64,000 bases of DNA. Origin: Eutreptiella sp. 'Long Island Sound 2002' (Eukaryota > Euglenozoa > Euglenophyceae > Eutreptiales > Eutreptiaceae). Below the pieces are notes generated by a model. That model saw only the letters and a program-made list of their open reading frames with translations, did no database searches and had not been told where the DNA came from. Positions 10,068 to 20,124 of the stretch are shown one piece after another (within the stretch, counting starts at the first letter, position 1; the number at the start of each line of letters is the position of its first letter). Both the position numbers and the translations under genes were made by a program. The stretch covers positions 115,099,604 to 115,163,603 of the forward strand of contig OZ038379.1 of the NCBI GenBank assembly GCA_964036045.1, written 5' to 3'.

Positions 10068-13000
10068 TCCCAATGGAATGCTGAGGAAGAGGATCGGATC
10101 GTCCAAGCGGTGCAAGCTGTGGGTGCCAAGTCCAGAGGAGACCGTGGAGTTCAGCTCACGGAGTATGGAACGGCGCCGCAGGTGTATACCAGGATGTTCC
10201 AGACGCTGGGAGCCGAAGCGCCCGAGACGGACGTCTTCGCTTCCCGGGATGCCCCAGTTTGGCGGAAGTGTAGAAGGCATTGGCATCGAGGAGACTCAGC
10301 CTGGCATAGGCATTGGGATTTGAAGGAGTGGGGGCCCATGTATTGGCATGGCTCCCTGGACAATACCAGACGTACGGTGGAGAAGATCGTCGCGGATAGG
10401 GCGAAGGGGATCCTGGTCATAACCGGCATAGGATCCAGCCCATGTCCGCTGGAAGGTCTCAAGTCGACGCTGGACTCCATCACCCTCAACGAGATGTCAT
10501 TCGGGCCAGAGGAGAAGTTGTTCATCGACGCCAAGGGTGTATCAATGCCCTCCCCGGGTCAAGCGTGGGGTACCAAGGCTTTCCTGGTGGATGGGGCGCA
10601 AGCCCAGCCAACGGGTGATGAAGCATTCATCCGTAGGGTGGAGGCGGTGCCCATGAAGGTCATGTTTGAGCCCAAGAAGGGGACGGATCAGCCAATTGAT
10701 GGCATTGACGTCCTGTCCCACGCCGAGATCGACGACGTCGTCAACTACATGCGGATGGGGATGCACGACCGTGTGGCAGCCAAGAAGAGGCGGGCCATGG
10801 TCACATCTCCGCATTGGTGGGATGACAAGATGTTGGTCACTGGCAAGTACGAGAAGGATGAGTTCGTGGCGAGGGTCATGGATCACATCGCGGACCAATA
10901 CGATGGTCCGGTTGGGTCGGACCCGCCGACGTGGGATTTTCCAAGAATGGGGGCCGATAGTGACAGTAACCAGCTCGACGCCGCAAATTTCCGAAGATTA
11001 TCGGTGGGAAGTGCACCCCACGACGATGAAGACGGCATATCGGACGAGGAGAAGTCGGATTCGGAGCCCGAAGGGGCCTATACCGCAGTGCGGTCGGTTG
11101 TATCGATACCGAAGCAAGCGGCTGAAGAGGCCCAGGAGAACCCGAAGGTAGCCGAGCTGAAGGAGAGGTTGATCAATGCCTATCCGCGGCTATTCAGTGG
11201 CGTCGGCAACAAGAACCCTCCAGATCGTGGGAGGTTTGGTACAGCGAAGATCAAGCTGAAGCCGAACCCGAAGATCTATCGTCATCGGGAGTACCAACTT
11301 CAGGGCGATCGGGCCGAGGCCATGAAGAAGCTGTTGGCCGAGTTCATTGAGCGGGGATGGATCCAACCCTCCGACAGTGAGTGGGCCAGCCCAGCCTTCA
11401 TCGTGCCCAAGAAGGAGAAGGGCGAGTGGAGATTGGTGGTTGATTACAGAGGTTTGAATGAGCAGACCGAGCACGACTCGTACTCGCTTCCCCTGATCGA
11501 CTCCATCCTCCAAAAACAACAGAAAAAGCGGATTTTCACGGTGTTGGACCTGAAACACGGCTATCACCAGATGCCGCCACACCCGGACTCCAGGCCCTGC
11601 ACAGCGATGTCGACGCCGCTGGGGCCCATGCAGTTGAAAGTGGTGCCTATGGGCGCCAAGAATGGCAACGCCGCTTTCCAGCGCATGATGGAGGACCTAC
11701 TCGGTCCTGTCCGGGACTGTGCCGATCCCTTCGTGGATGACATCATCATCGGGTCCGGCACGGAGAACATGACTGAGGACGAGCTCATCGACGCGCATGA
11801 GAAGGATCTGCGCCGAGTGCTCAGCGAGTTGGACAAGCACAACATGGTGTGCAAGCCCACCAAAGCCTCACTCTTCGTGAAGGAAGTGGAGTTCGCGGGT
11901 CACGTGGTTGGTCACGGGCAACGCCGTCCCATGCTTGGGAAGCTGGCCTCCCTGCACCACTTGGAGAAGCCCCAGACCATCAGCGAACTCCGGTCCTTCA
12001 TGGGGTTCTGCAATTACTATTCGGGCTATGTCCGGATGTATGCAGAACTCTCGGGGCCGCTGCACAAGATGCTGCAGGTGGGCAAGTTCGATGGCCGGAA
12101 GGGGAGCAAGAAGAAGCTTGCCTGGACCCCGGAGGCCGAAGATGCGTTCAGCCGCCTGAAAGAGCGACTCCTGGGGCAGCTGGGACTATTCTTGGTGGAC
12201 CCGGACAAGGGATTCGTGCTACGGACGGATGCCTCGGACTATGCTGTAGGGGCAGTCCTCGAGCAGATCCGGGACGACGGGTCACACGTACCCGTGGCGT
12301 TTTGGAGTCGGATCCTGGCCGAGGGCCAACGCCGCACCCGGACCGCGAGGGAGAAGGAGACATACGCCATTGTTTGTGCGCTCAGGAAGTGGTCTGGCCA
12401 CATCGGATTGCAACCGGTGGTGGTTTGCACGGACCATCAGTCCTTGCAGAGCTGGCACAAGGAGCACGTCGACACCCCCTCGGGACCGGCGGCAAGGAGG
12501 GCCCGATGGCATGAGACGTTCACCAAGTTCGACCTCAGCGTCGTATACGTCCCGGGGAAGGACAACACTGTGGCAGATTGCCTCATTCGATGGGCCTACC
12601 CCGCGGGCAAGGCTTGGATGGACATATCCAGCCATGGGGACGCCGAGGAAACCGAGGAGGCCAAGCGCATCATCGAAATGGAGAAGGCCATGGAGCAAGA
12701 GGGGGTCAAGTGCTTTGTGGTGATGGCAAACCGTACGGACCTGGCCAAGTTCCGGGGTGCCCGCGTCCAAGCTATTCGAGAGGAAACCCTCGAGCAATGG
12801 ATGGTGGCCCCTGTAGAGCTAGTCAGGTCGGTGCTCACAGAGGACTGGTCGGATGACTACGCGGCATCCGAGCACTGGAGCAAGTATAGGAATGCCGTGA
12901 GCGCCCCGTCGGACGACGAGTGGCCTGAGGGCTTGACCGAGGATGGGGACAAACTGTTCCTCAAGGACAAGCTACTGGTCCCTGAGAACCGAGTGGAGGA

Positions 13001-14372
13001 GCTCATTGACCACTGGCACAACGCCCAGCTCATGCATCCTGGTTGGGACAAGATGCAGCAGGACCTGGAGTGGCGCTTCAAGTTCGCACCGGGGTACTAC
13101 GCCATCCTGGACAAGTACTGCAGCGACTGCGCCGTGTGTCGGGCCACGAAGAGCCCCAACCACTCCACAGCGGGCAACCCGGTGTACACGGCTATACCGG
13201 AGGCCCCTATGCGGTCCGTGGCCATGGATGTATTCGCCATGCCTGAGGTCACCGTGGAAGGAGAGACCTACGACTGTGTCATCCTGGCGGTGGATAGGCA
13301 CAGTGGGTATATCGTGGCGGTCCCTGGCAAGAAGTCCAAGAAGAAGGACAAGAAGGACAAGCATGGAGTGGGGCTGCAGGCCAAGACCGTCGCTAATGCC
13401 ATGATCAGGCATTGGCTGACGATTTTTGATGTCCCAGCTGTCATCTGCAGCGATCGGGGCAGTCAGTTTGTGGGGACGTGGTTCAAGACGATGTGCAAGC
13501 ACATGGGCATTCGGCACGCCAAGACCGTGGCGTACCATAGCCGGTCGAATGGCCGAGCTGAGGTGGCCGGGCGGCAGATGTTCGAGAAGTTCCGCCAGCT
13601 GCACATCGACGAACCGGGCCGGAATTGGTATAATTCGCTGTGGAGAGTACTCCAAGCGTATCACGACCTTCCGGGACCCACTGGGCTGTCGCCCCATCGT
13701 ATCCTGTTCCTACGGGATCGAGTGTCACGCACTCACCCGTGGTTGAATCATGGCAAAGTGGCCCGGGATGCGAACGCCATGATGGCTCAGGCGGACGACA
13801 CGGCGGCAAAGGTGTGCAAGGCACTTCAGGACGAGCATGACAAGAGGGCCAAGTACTTCAAGCAGGGAAAGGTCCAGAAGTATGCTCCCCAAGACACCGT
13901 GTGGGTGGAGCGGCACCACAAGGATGTCCTGTCCAGGCATCGGCAGGCGTCCTGGTATGTGCCGGGGGTAATCGTGCGGAAGGTCGGGCAGGATGTGTAT
14001 GCGGTTGGTGTGGGGGACAACAAGATCCTGGACCGCGACCATACCCAGCTTCGTCCCCGAGCACCAGACCCCAGCGGAAGTCCCGTTACCTTTGAGTTCA
14101 CGGCCGGCGATGTGGACTCGGACGACGAGGGTGAGGACGACGACTTCACCGCTGAGAAGATCCTGGCGGACAAGCCGGACCCGGGGACGCCTGGAGGGAG
14201 GCTTTATAAAGTCCGTTGGAAGGGATTCGCCGCATCCAGGAACTCGTGGGAGCCTCCGAGCAGTTTTGTGCCGAGGTACACCACGGTCTGGATGGACTAC
14301 CTGAAGAAAAAGAATATTTCTTTGGATGTCAAGGACGTGTTGGTCCATTTGGTGGCTGCAGTAGCACCGTAA
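10068..14372 (+). CDS. pol: Pol of element A: Dam/DIRS-like module, RT, RNase H, integrase, chromodomain
   Basis: The long open frame runs from 10068 to TAA 14370-14372 (first ATG-like start 10110). Order: (1) about 10229-10590, DVFASRDAPVWRK...GILVITG, counterpart of the FAS...P-W module in elements B and C; (2) reverse transcriptase from about 11150 with LVVDYRGLNEQ, FTVLDLKHGYHQM and the catalytic FVDDIIIGSG near 11731; (3) RNase H, LRTDASDYAVGAVLEQ near 12220 and the tether CTDHQSLQSWHKEH; (4) integrase with zinc-binding HNAQLMHPG...CSDCAVC, catalytic Asp in VAMDVFAMPE and ICSDRGSQFVGTWF and Glu in SNGRAEVAGRQ; (5) chromodomain, FTAEKILADKPDPG...YKVRWKGF...SWEPPSSF, which directs integration to marked chromatin. 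All catalytic residues are present. This is a Ty3/gypsy chromovirus with the most intact pol in the window. Confidence 0.93.
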   Translation, partial: SQWNAEEEDRIVQAVQAVGAKSRGDRGVQLTEYGTAPQVYTRMFQTLGAEAPETDVFASRDAPVWRKCRRHWHRGDSAWHRHWDLKEWGPMYWHGSLDNTRRTVEKIVADRAKGILVITGIGSSPCPLEGLKSTLDSITLNEMSFGPEEKLFIDAKGVSMPSPGQAWGTKAFLVDGAQAQPTGDEAFIRRVEAVPMKVMFEPKKGTDQPIDGIDVLSHAEIDDVVNYMRMGMHDRVAAKKRRAMVTSPHWWDDKMLVTGKYEKDEFVARVMDHIADQYDGPVGSDPPTWDFPRMGADSDSNQLDAANFRRLSVGSAPHDDEDGISDEEKSDSEPEGAYTAVRSVVSIPKQAAEEAQENPKVAELKERLINAYPRLFSGVGNKNPPDRGRFGTAKIKLKPNPKIYRHREYQLQGDRAEAMKKLLAEFIERGWIQPSDSEWASPAFIVPKKEKGEWRLVVDYRGLNEQTEHDSYSLPLIDSILQKQQKKRIFTVLDLKHGYHQMPPHPDSRPCTAMSTPLGPMQLKVVPMGAKNGNAAFQRMMEDLLGPVRDCADPFVDDIIIGSGTENMTEDELIDAHEKDLRRVLSELDKHNMVCKPTKASLFVKEVEFAGHVVGHGQRRPMLGKLASLHHLEKPQTISELRSFMGFCNYYSGYVRMYAELSGPLHKMLQVGKFDGRKGSKKKLAWTPEAEDAFSRLKERLLGQLGLFLVDPDKGFVLRTDASDYAVGAVLEQIRDDGSHVPVAFWSRILAEGQRRTRTAREKETYAIVCALRKWSGHIGLQPVVVCTDHQSLQSWHKEHVDTPSGPAARRARWHETFTKFDLSVVYVPGKDNTVADCLIRWAYPAGKAWMDISSHGDAEETEEAKRIIEMEKAMEQEGVKCFVVMANRTDLAKFRGARVQAIREETLEQWMVAPVELVRSVLTEDWSDDYAASEHWSKYRNAVSAPSDDEWPEGLTEDGDKLFLKDKLLVPENRVEELIDHWHNAQLMHPGWDKMQQDLEWRFKFAPGYYAILDKYCSDCAVCRATKSPNHSTAGNPVYTAIPEAPMRSVAMDVFAMPEVTVEGETYDCVILAVDRHSGYIVAVPGKKSKKKDKKDKHGVGLQAKTVANAMIRHWLTIFDVPAVICSDRGSQFVGTWFKTMCKHMGIRHAKTVAYHSRSNGRAEVAGRQMFEKFRQLHIDEPGRNWYNSLWRVLQAYHDLPGPTGLSPHRILFLRDRVSRTHPWLNHGKVARDANAMMAQADDTAAKVCKALQDEHDKRAKYFKQGKVQKYAPQDTVWVERHHKDVLSRHRQASWYVPGVIVRKVGQDVYAVGVGDNKILDRDHTQLRPRAPDPSGSPVTFEFTAGDVDSDDEGEDDDFTAEKILADKPDPGTPGGRLYKVRWKGFAASRNSWEPPSSFVPRYTTVWMDYLKKKNISLDVKDVLVHLVAAVAP

Positions 14373-16437
14373 TGGATCCCCCTTGGCATTTTTGTTTGTT
14401 TTTGTGCTTGGGAGACGGGTGAGGGCGTTCATCCGGGGATTTTTCGGCCTTGAGTGGCCATATACCCCCTTCACTCGATCTCCACATATATATTTCATTG
14501 TGGTATATTTATTTAGGTCGACCGACGACGTTTCTCTATCTTTGATCCCCTTGGTCCATGTTGTAGATCAAGAGGAGACCGGATATGGCGTAGGGCACCG
14601 ATTATCCTTGTCCTCACCCCCCCCTTGGGGCGTGGTGGACGCCTACGACGTGTGTGGGGCCTCCATGTGTCCTTGGGACATGGGGGGGGTGGGTTGGAGC
14701 CCATTGGGGTCCTCCCGTCACTCTCTTCAATGACTTCCGAGCGGTAACAAAGCTCTGAGAAGGGGGGTGAAGCCGGTTCGGACCCCTGTGGCCATCTTGG
14801 GGTCACTTGGGGTGTGTATCTATGTGCCGGCAAGCCGCCATTGGCTGATATCATACTCTCCCATCCACCTGACCTAACCTGATGTGATAGTGTGATAGGT
14901 TTGGCCATTCCGGTTATGAGCGGCCATATTCAGTACCGAGGCGCCGCCAGCGGAGATTTATATATCGGAATATCAGGAATCAACAGGGTTTTTTTATCAT
15001 AATGTTTCCGTAATTTTTCAGCCCTCTGTTCTGATGGTCAATGTATCGGCGACTGTCAGTTGGCTCGCGATTTTGCGGTAACCGAATGGTTAACTGTTAT
15101 TTACAGATATTTTGGCGGAAACCCCGATGAAGGGTCAGATTTCATCAGTAAAGGGTTCGTTGCTTCCGCAATTTTCATATTATACACTCGCAAAATTAAT
15201 CCGATTTTTTCAGACTTTCAGAATCGGATTTTCGACTTCGACATCGCCGCACTTGATATGACGAATCTCGAGTGGTCCGACATTTTTCCCCGTCACGAAT
15301 CAGCCTTCCTTTTGTTATGGCCTTCATTTGTCTTGGAGATATACCCAGGAGTGGCTGGAGTCGCTGCAGGCGGCAGTCGATTATTTCGCCAGTCGCGGGC
15401 TCAGCCGCGACTCAAGTCCCCGCGGCACCAGACGACGTGGCATACGTAATGTGAGGAAGGTTTTCGACAACTTTCGGCCATTTCTGTTAGATTTTACGTC
15501 AAAATTATCAATTAACACCCAACGAAATAATACAGTTGATAATCCGAGCGAAGCTCGACCATCTGAAGACCAGCCGCCGCCCGCGCAATCCCATATAGCT
15601 CGTTTGTAGTCCAGCACCTGGAAAAAATGTCAAGAAAGTGATGAAATAAGAAAAAGCGCCAGGCGCAATCAATAGCCCAGAGCAAGGGCTATCGATTGAT
15701 GTATAGTAACTTTGAGAAATGCGTAGGAATCGATGAACTGCCGATTTTTTCAGCTCAAAATTGAAAACCGTTTTTTTAATTGTGTTCAGTAGTTCAAATA
15801 GGGACTACTATCCGAGTTTTCCGGGTTTTGACCATCTATGACCCACCTGCACTACCAGCGCAAACACACAGAGAAAACAGGGAGCAAAAGCGACGCTTTC
15901 AGTTCTTCTTGCAGTGGACTGTTGGTGCAGAACCAGGTTCAGAACGCGATGCAAATTTAGTCCATCGTGTCGAGCCTGGCCGGTCAGCGGATTCGTACAG
16001 GACAGATCAGGCACGAGCAACGGTTTGATGCGTGAATTTGGTGTTTCACACATGGGTTGAGCCCACAAACCTCTGCACCCCTGGTCGTACATGTTTGTCC
16101 GCTGTTAATTTCGCACGTTGCTTGTCTCAAAGTGCTGTTATTCTCCATGAGGCCGCCCTTCCGACACTGGTTTTTTTTACTATTAATTGACTACGGTTGG
16201 CAAATAGTTGACAGCAGTCAGCAGTCAAAGACAAAGGAGGGCGTTTGACATTGGGACTGATGGCACTCGGCAAGTGACTTGCTGGAGGCTTGGGTGCAAC
16301 GGAGCCCACAATTACTTCTCCGGAGGGACATCTCTGTCTTCCACCTATGTGCTGCGACAAGTCTGCAACAGGGGCAGTCATTTGATTCCAAGTGGGATCC
16401 AGTCACAATTCCAAGTGTCTGAATTCCCTCGCTTCAG
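14373..16437. other. 3' region of element A, no recognised gene
   Basis: Follows pol; base composition drops and becomes AT-richer after about 14885. Short open frames exist (for example 15060-15449 and 15328-15609) but none shows a domain. The patch YTQEWLESLQAAVDYFASRG (about 15337-15397) reads like a real exon, but I cannot assign it. This region may contain an inserted element; I could not find its ends. Confidence 0.4.
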
Positions 16438-16617
16438 ATGGGAATGACCATTACGGAGATCCACGACATCACGAAGATTGACAATTGGTTCGTGCAGCGC
16501 TTTTTCATGATGCACACACATGCAGTGGCCATGCAGAAAATGCAGCTCGAGCAGTTTGATTACGACTTCTTCATGGAGGCCAAGTGCCTTGGATTCTTAG
16601 GTGCCTCCATCATACAG
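16438..16617 (+). pseudogene. Exon-like fragment of carbamoyl-phosphate synthase large subunit
   Basis: Preceded by a splice-acceptor-like CGCTTCAG, the frame reads GMTITEIHDITKIDNWFVQR followed by helical sequence and YDFFMEAKCLGFLGASI. This matches the oligomerisation-domain pattern of carbamoyl-phosphate synthases (hM-x-EI-x-x-LT-x-ID-x-WF ... A-K-x-x-GFSD-x-x-I). Only this one exon-sized piece (about 60 residues) is visible, inside the 3' region of a retrotransposon and next to a minisatellite, so it is likely a captured or transposed gene fragment. It cannot encode an enzyme. The assignment is from motif memory, not a search. Confidence 0.55.
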
Positions 16618-16779
16618 TGCCCATACAAATCGGAACGACAAACTCATGATGCCTGGAGTGCCTTTCAGAAACCAGAAGGAAACATTCGGTTCGGTGCCCG
16701 AGAGCCACTGCTGTTTTGCCACCGTTTCTCATGCAACCCCTCTGCCAGTGCGCACCGGTCGTATCCCAGCCAGCAAATC

Positions 16780-16975
16780 GCACGCACCCGCTGTGCACAC
16801 TGCACGCACGCATCGTACACGCTGCACGCACGCATTGTGCACGCTGCACGCACGCACTGTGCACGCTGCACGCACGCAGGGTGCACGCTGCACGCACGCA
16901 CCCACTGTGCACACTGCACGCATGCATTGTGCACGCTGCACGCCCGCATCGTGCACAATGCACGCACGCACTAAT
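16780..16975. repeat. GTGCACGCTGCACGCACGCA minisatellite
   Basis: About nine imperfect tandem copies of a unit near 22 bases built from GTGCAC/CTGCACGCACGCA. Both strands stay open across it, creating false Cys/His-rich ORFs (CTHARTHCARCTHA on one strand, CVRAACTMRACSVH on the other). Confidence 0.85.
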
Positions 16976-17689
16976 GTAATCTGCCTTCAACAGGATGTGC
17001 CTGCCATATCTCCACCGAGGTCAACATGGGCCGTTGTTGCTCTTGAAACAATTTCTTCCTATCTCCTCTGGAACCACCGCGCCAGCCACTTTCCTTGCAT
17101 ACACCGTGTCGTGCTCTGTGTATGGACAGTATGAAGTGTGCACACTGCACAGGGCAGTTGGTGCAGTGCGCAAGGTGTGGTCTGCATCGGGTTGAGTGCT
17201 GTGTGCAGTGCACATCCTGCTCGGAACAGCGTGCTGGGAGCAGAGTACAGTGGGAAGCGTGCGCGTTACAATCTGTGGTGCATATGGTGCAGGGTGCACG
17301 CTTCAACAGATTGTGAAGAGAAGCCTCCTTTCTGCAGGGTTGATGCTCTCCCATCCCACGTGCTTGCCACTTGCTGGCAATTGCTTGATGCCATGGGGAC
17401 CGCAGACATTACAAATTAAAACGATGAGAAGTTTTGAACATGTCGGAGTGCGTGGCATGCAGTGCATTGGGCAGCGAGCACAGCGTGCGGAGCACATTTT
17501 GGGTGGTGCGTCATGAGAGGGATATTTGACGTGTCGACAGCGTCGCCAACAAAATGCCGCTGACCTGACCTGACCTGACCTGGACTTTGCCACTGAACAG
17601 CCCATTATGCTTGTGTTCCCAGGTTTTTCTGTATACGCCGTCATGGTGCAGGGATTCTGCAGGGACAAGACTTTAATGATTGTTTTTTT
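16976..17689. other. Region with GTGCA-rich sequence, no supported gene
   Basis: Contains a short Cys-rich open frame at 17129-17316 (KCAHCTGQLVQCARCGLH) that could suggest a zinc ribbon, but it overlaps GTGCA-rich low-complexity sequence like the adjacent minisatellite. A triple ACCTG run lies near 17563-17581. Nothing else recognised. Confidence 0.35.
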
Positions 17690-18030
17690 TTGTTTTTTTA
17701 AACTCAGAAATAAACAAGTTCATGCATAAGTGGGAGGTAAACAGTAAACAAAATGAAGCAGTGAACGGGAAACAAATTTCAAATCGCAGGAGTTTGATTT
17801 TGCAGATTGTGATTGTGATTGTGATTATTTCTTTTTGTCAGAGATAAACAAGTTCAGGCATAACTGGGTAGTACTCAACAAGAACCGAAATTGAGCAATG
17901 AATAGAAAACAAATTTCAGTTTGGAGGAGTTGAATTGTGCAGGGATTGGCGATGGTTTTTTTGTGCTTAGAAATAAACAAGTTGAGGCATGAATGGGAAA
18001 CAATTTTTAGTTTGCAGGGGTTCAATTGTA
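17690..18030. repeat. Imperfect tandem repeat of about 125 bases, three copies
   Basis: Each copy carries AGAAATAAACAAGTTSAGGCAT-type sequence, then a GGGAAACAAATTT-type segment and a TTTGCAGGAGTTTGATTT-type segment. Starts lie near 17703, 17840 and 17970. Non-coding. Confidence 0.65.
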
Positions 18031-18147
18031 AGTAGCTAGATGATACCAGCCTAAAACAACCTGAATGATAGAGGGGGTAGGTGTAAATTGGAGGAGATAG
18101 TGTCACCGCCAGCAAGTGGCAGGGGTGTTCTAGGACAAATGTTCATT

Positions 18148-18249
18148 TTGGTGATGGGTGTGACTCCTGAGTCTGCTTAAGTGCACCTTGGGATAGGTTT
18201 GGTGATGGGTGTGACTCCTGAGTCTGCTTAAGTGCACCTTGGGATAGGC
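18148..18249. repeat. Perfect 51 bp tandem duplication
   Basis: Two adjacent copies of a unit starting TTTGGTGATGGGTGTGACTC and ending CACCTTGGGATAGG. Recent duplication, non-coding. Confidence 0.85.
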
Positions 18250-18536
18250 ATCCGGGTTTGTGCACCAGCGGTGACTCAAATACACAAAAAACCAGTTCAA
18301 AATCGGGGTGGTGACTTTGCACACCCGTGACTCCGGCTACCCCCGGGTAGTCGAAACAAAAGTGATTCGTGAGACCACTTTGAAAGGTCATATCTCTGGC
18401 TCACGGCGAGGTATAACAATTTCGAGAATTGGGTTGGAACTGCCTTGGTCTCATCTTAATTTAGGAAGCATCAAACGCCTTTGGTGTGTACACATGCCCG
18501 GTATAGCAAGGGATAATGGTCAAGAGGGTAGAAAGT

Positions 18537-20124
18537 GATATATAATTCTTGGACCGTGCAACCGAATATTTTATTGCGACTTTCGAGTGTACCGCATGAG
18601 TGTTGGGGTTGCATAGCAACTTTCCTTGGGTTCCTACGTATTTTTAACGTGAAGTTATGTCCATGGAGGGGCATGGCATATCATGGTGGGAGCCACTTTT
18701 GAGGGTATGTGTTATATGCATGGTTTATGTCTTGATATGCTCACGCCCATGTTATATATCTTCGTGTGGCCGAAGAGATGGGGAACCACACGTGACAAGG
18801 GCCTTGCCCATGTCCCAATTGTGGGATTCAAAGCGCTAGACTAAGTCTACCGCGTATGTATTGCTCATGGTATGTTTGGCAAAGAGATCCATGAGTGCAC
18901 TCCCATTTTCATGGGGCATGTAGATATGAGTGGCGAAGGTATCTCCATGCGCCCGATTGGGGATCCAAGTGGGGGAATTGTTCGCAAATGGTTCCAATCA
19001 TTTGTGTATTGAACCATGAGCGGATATCATGGGTGAGCATAGAGATATACTATCATGACAACTTTGTATTTGGACATATTTTCATGTTTTTGACCTCAAT
19101 TTTTGCTCATTTTTGCGTTTTGTGTACTTACCTGGTCGGCAAACAGCAAGAAGCCTATGGAGAGTCGAACCATGGTATGTTGTTCATATGTTGGCATATG
19201 CTTTGGAGTTGAACACCACCATATGCCGGATCGCGTACTCCATTTGGCTTGGCACACGAAGGATTACAAGAATTGGTCTCAAGACCATGGGCTGACTTGG
19301 GCAGTGCGTGGCGGCCATATCCGAAGGGGTTTCGAGGGTAAGGTGGGGATGTACATGGGCATTGACCTTTGGTCTCTATCCTCCATGAAAACTAGACTTC
19401 GATTCCATGCATGCTTTGAGCCTTCGGATAAGTGGTAACTTCAATTTTGAGCATATATTTGATATGTGGCCAATATGGTGTGAATTGGCAGTATTCTGGT
19501 GTGTTATGAGTTCAAACTCATGGGGCATATCTCTAAGCCCATTCGACTCCAAGTCCAACCAAGGTTATGTCAGGGTAGGGCATGGTCCTGAGTGCCACTC
19601 TAGGCCATGACACGCCACCTCCCCTATTGGGCTAGGATTTAGAGGCTTGGGAGTGAACACATTTTTGGGGTACATGTAGTGACTTTTGACACATGGCATT
19701 TAGCCATCTCATTTGACCTGGTTCAGGGCAATACGTTGGTGAGTCAAGGGAAGGTCTTGAGTCCAGGGAATGAGGGGTTTATGGCTGTGAATGTGTATGT
19801 TTACCTCTTTCCCCAACTTTGCTTTATTTGTGTTCATATGCCAATTTCAGGGCTTTCCTTCTTGGTGCAAATCTTGTACATGCCCGCCACCGAGAGACGA
19901 TCGGTGTGCTGAACGGAAGCCCGCAGTCTGGATTTGGATTGGATTGTGGATTGGGTTATTGCTGTACTTGGGGGATCTGGTTGCTGTTCAGGGTTGAAGG
20001 AGGATAGTATTTTCTATATTTTTGGATTTTGGACCCCTGATTTTGATAAATGCAATCGTTGATCAGGAGCAAGTCGGCAGGGGTAACAGGCGGAAGGGGC
20101 ACAGCGGGGGCCGGTCCTGGTAGG
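18537..20124 (+). repeat. 3' LTR of element A (left edge uncertain)
   Basis: The part 19594-20124 is proven by its match to 1-531. The left edge cannot be checked because the 5' copy is cut by the window. A plausible start is TGATATATAATTC at 18537, directly after the purine-rich AAGAGGGTAGAAAG that could be the polypurine tract. The right edge is where similarity to the 5' copy ends. Unusually, GCACAGCGGGGGC occurs just inside the edge (20098) and again straddling it (20124). Confidence 0.6.

Noticed and set aside
13725-14498. Minus-strand ORF of 257 codons over the integrase and chromodomain region
   Set aside because: Antisense shadow of pol without any recognisable domain.
16610-16990. 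Cys/His-rich open frames on both strands resembling zinc-finger repeats
   Set aside because: They are translations of the 22-base GTGCAC minisatellite; all frames stay open because the unit lacks stops.
17129-17316. Small Cys-rich protein with CxxC pairs
   Set aside because: Overlaps GTGCA-rich low-complexity sequence that generates Cys codons by chance; no flanking gene structure.
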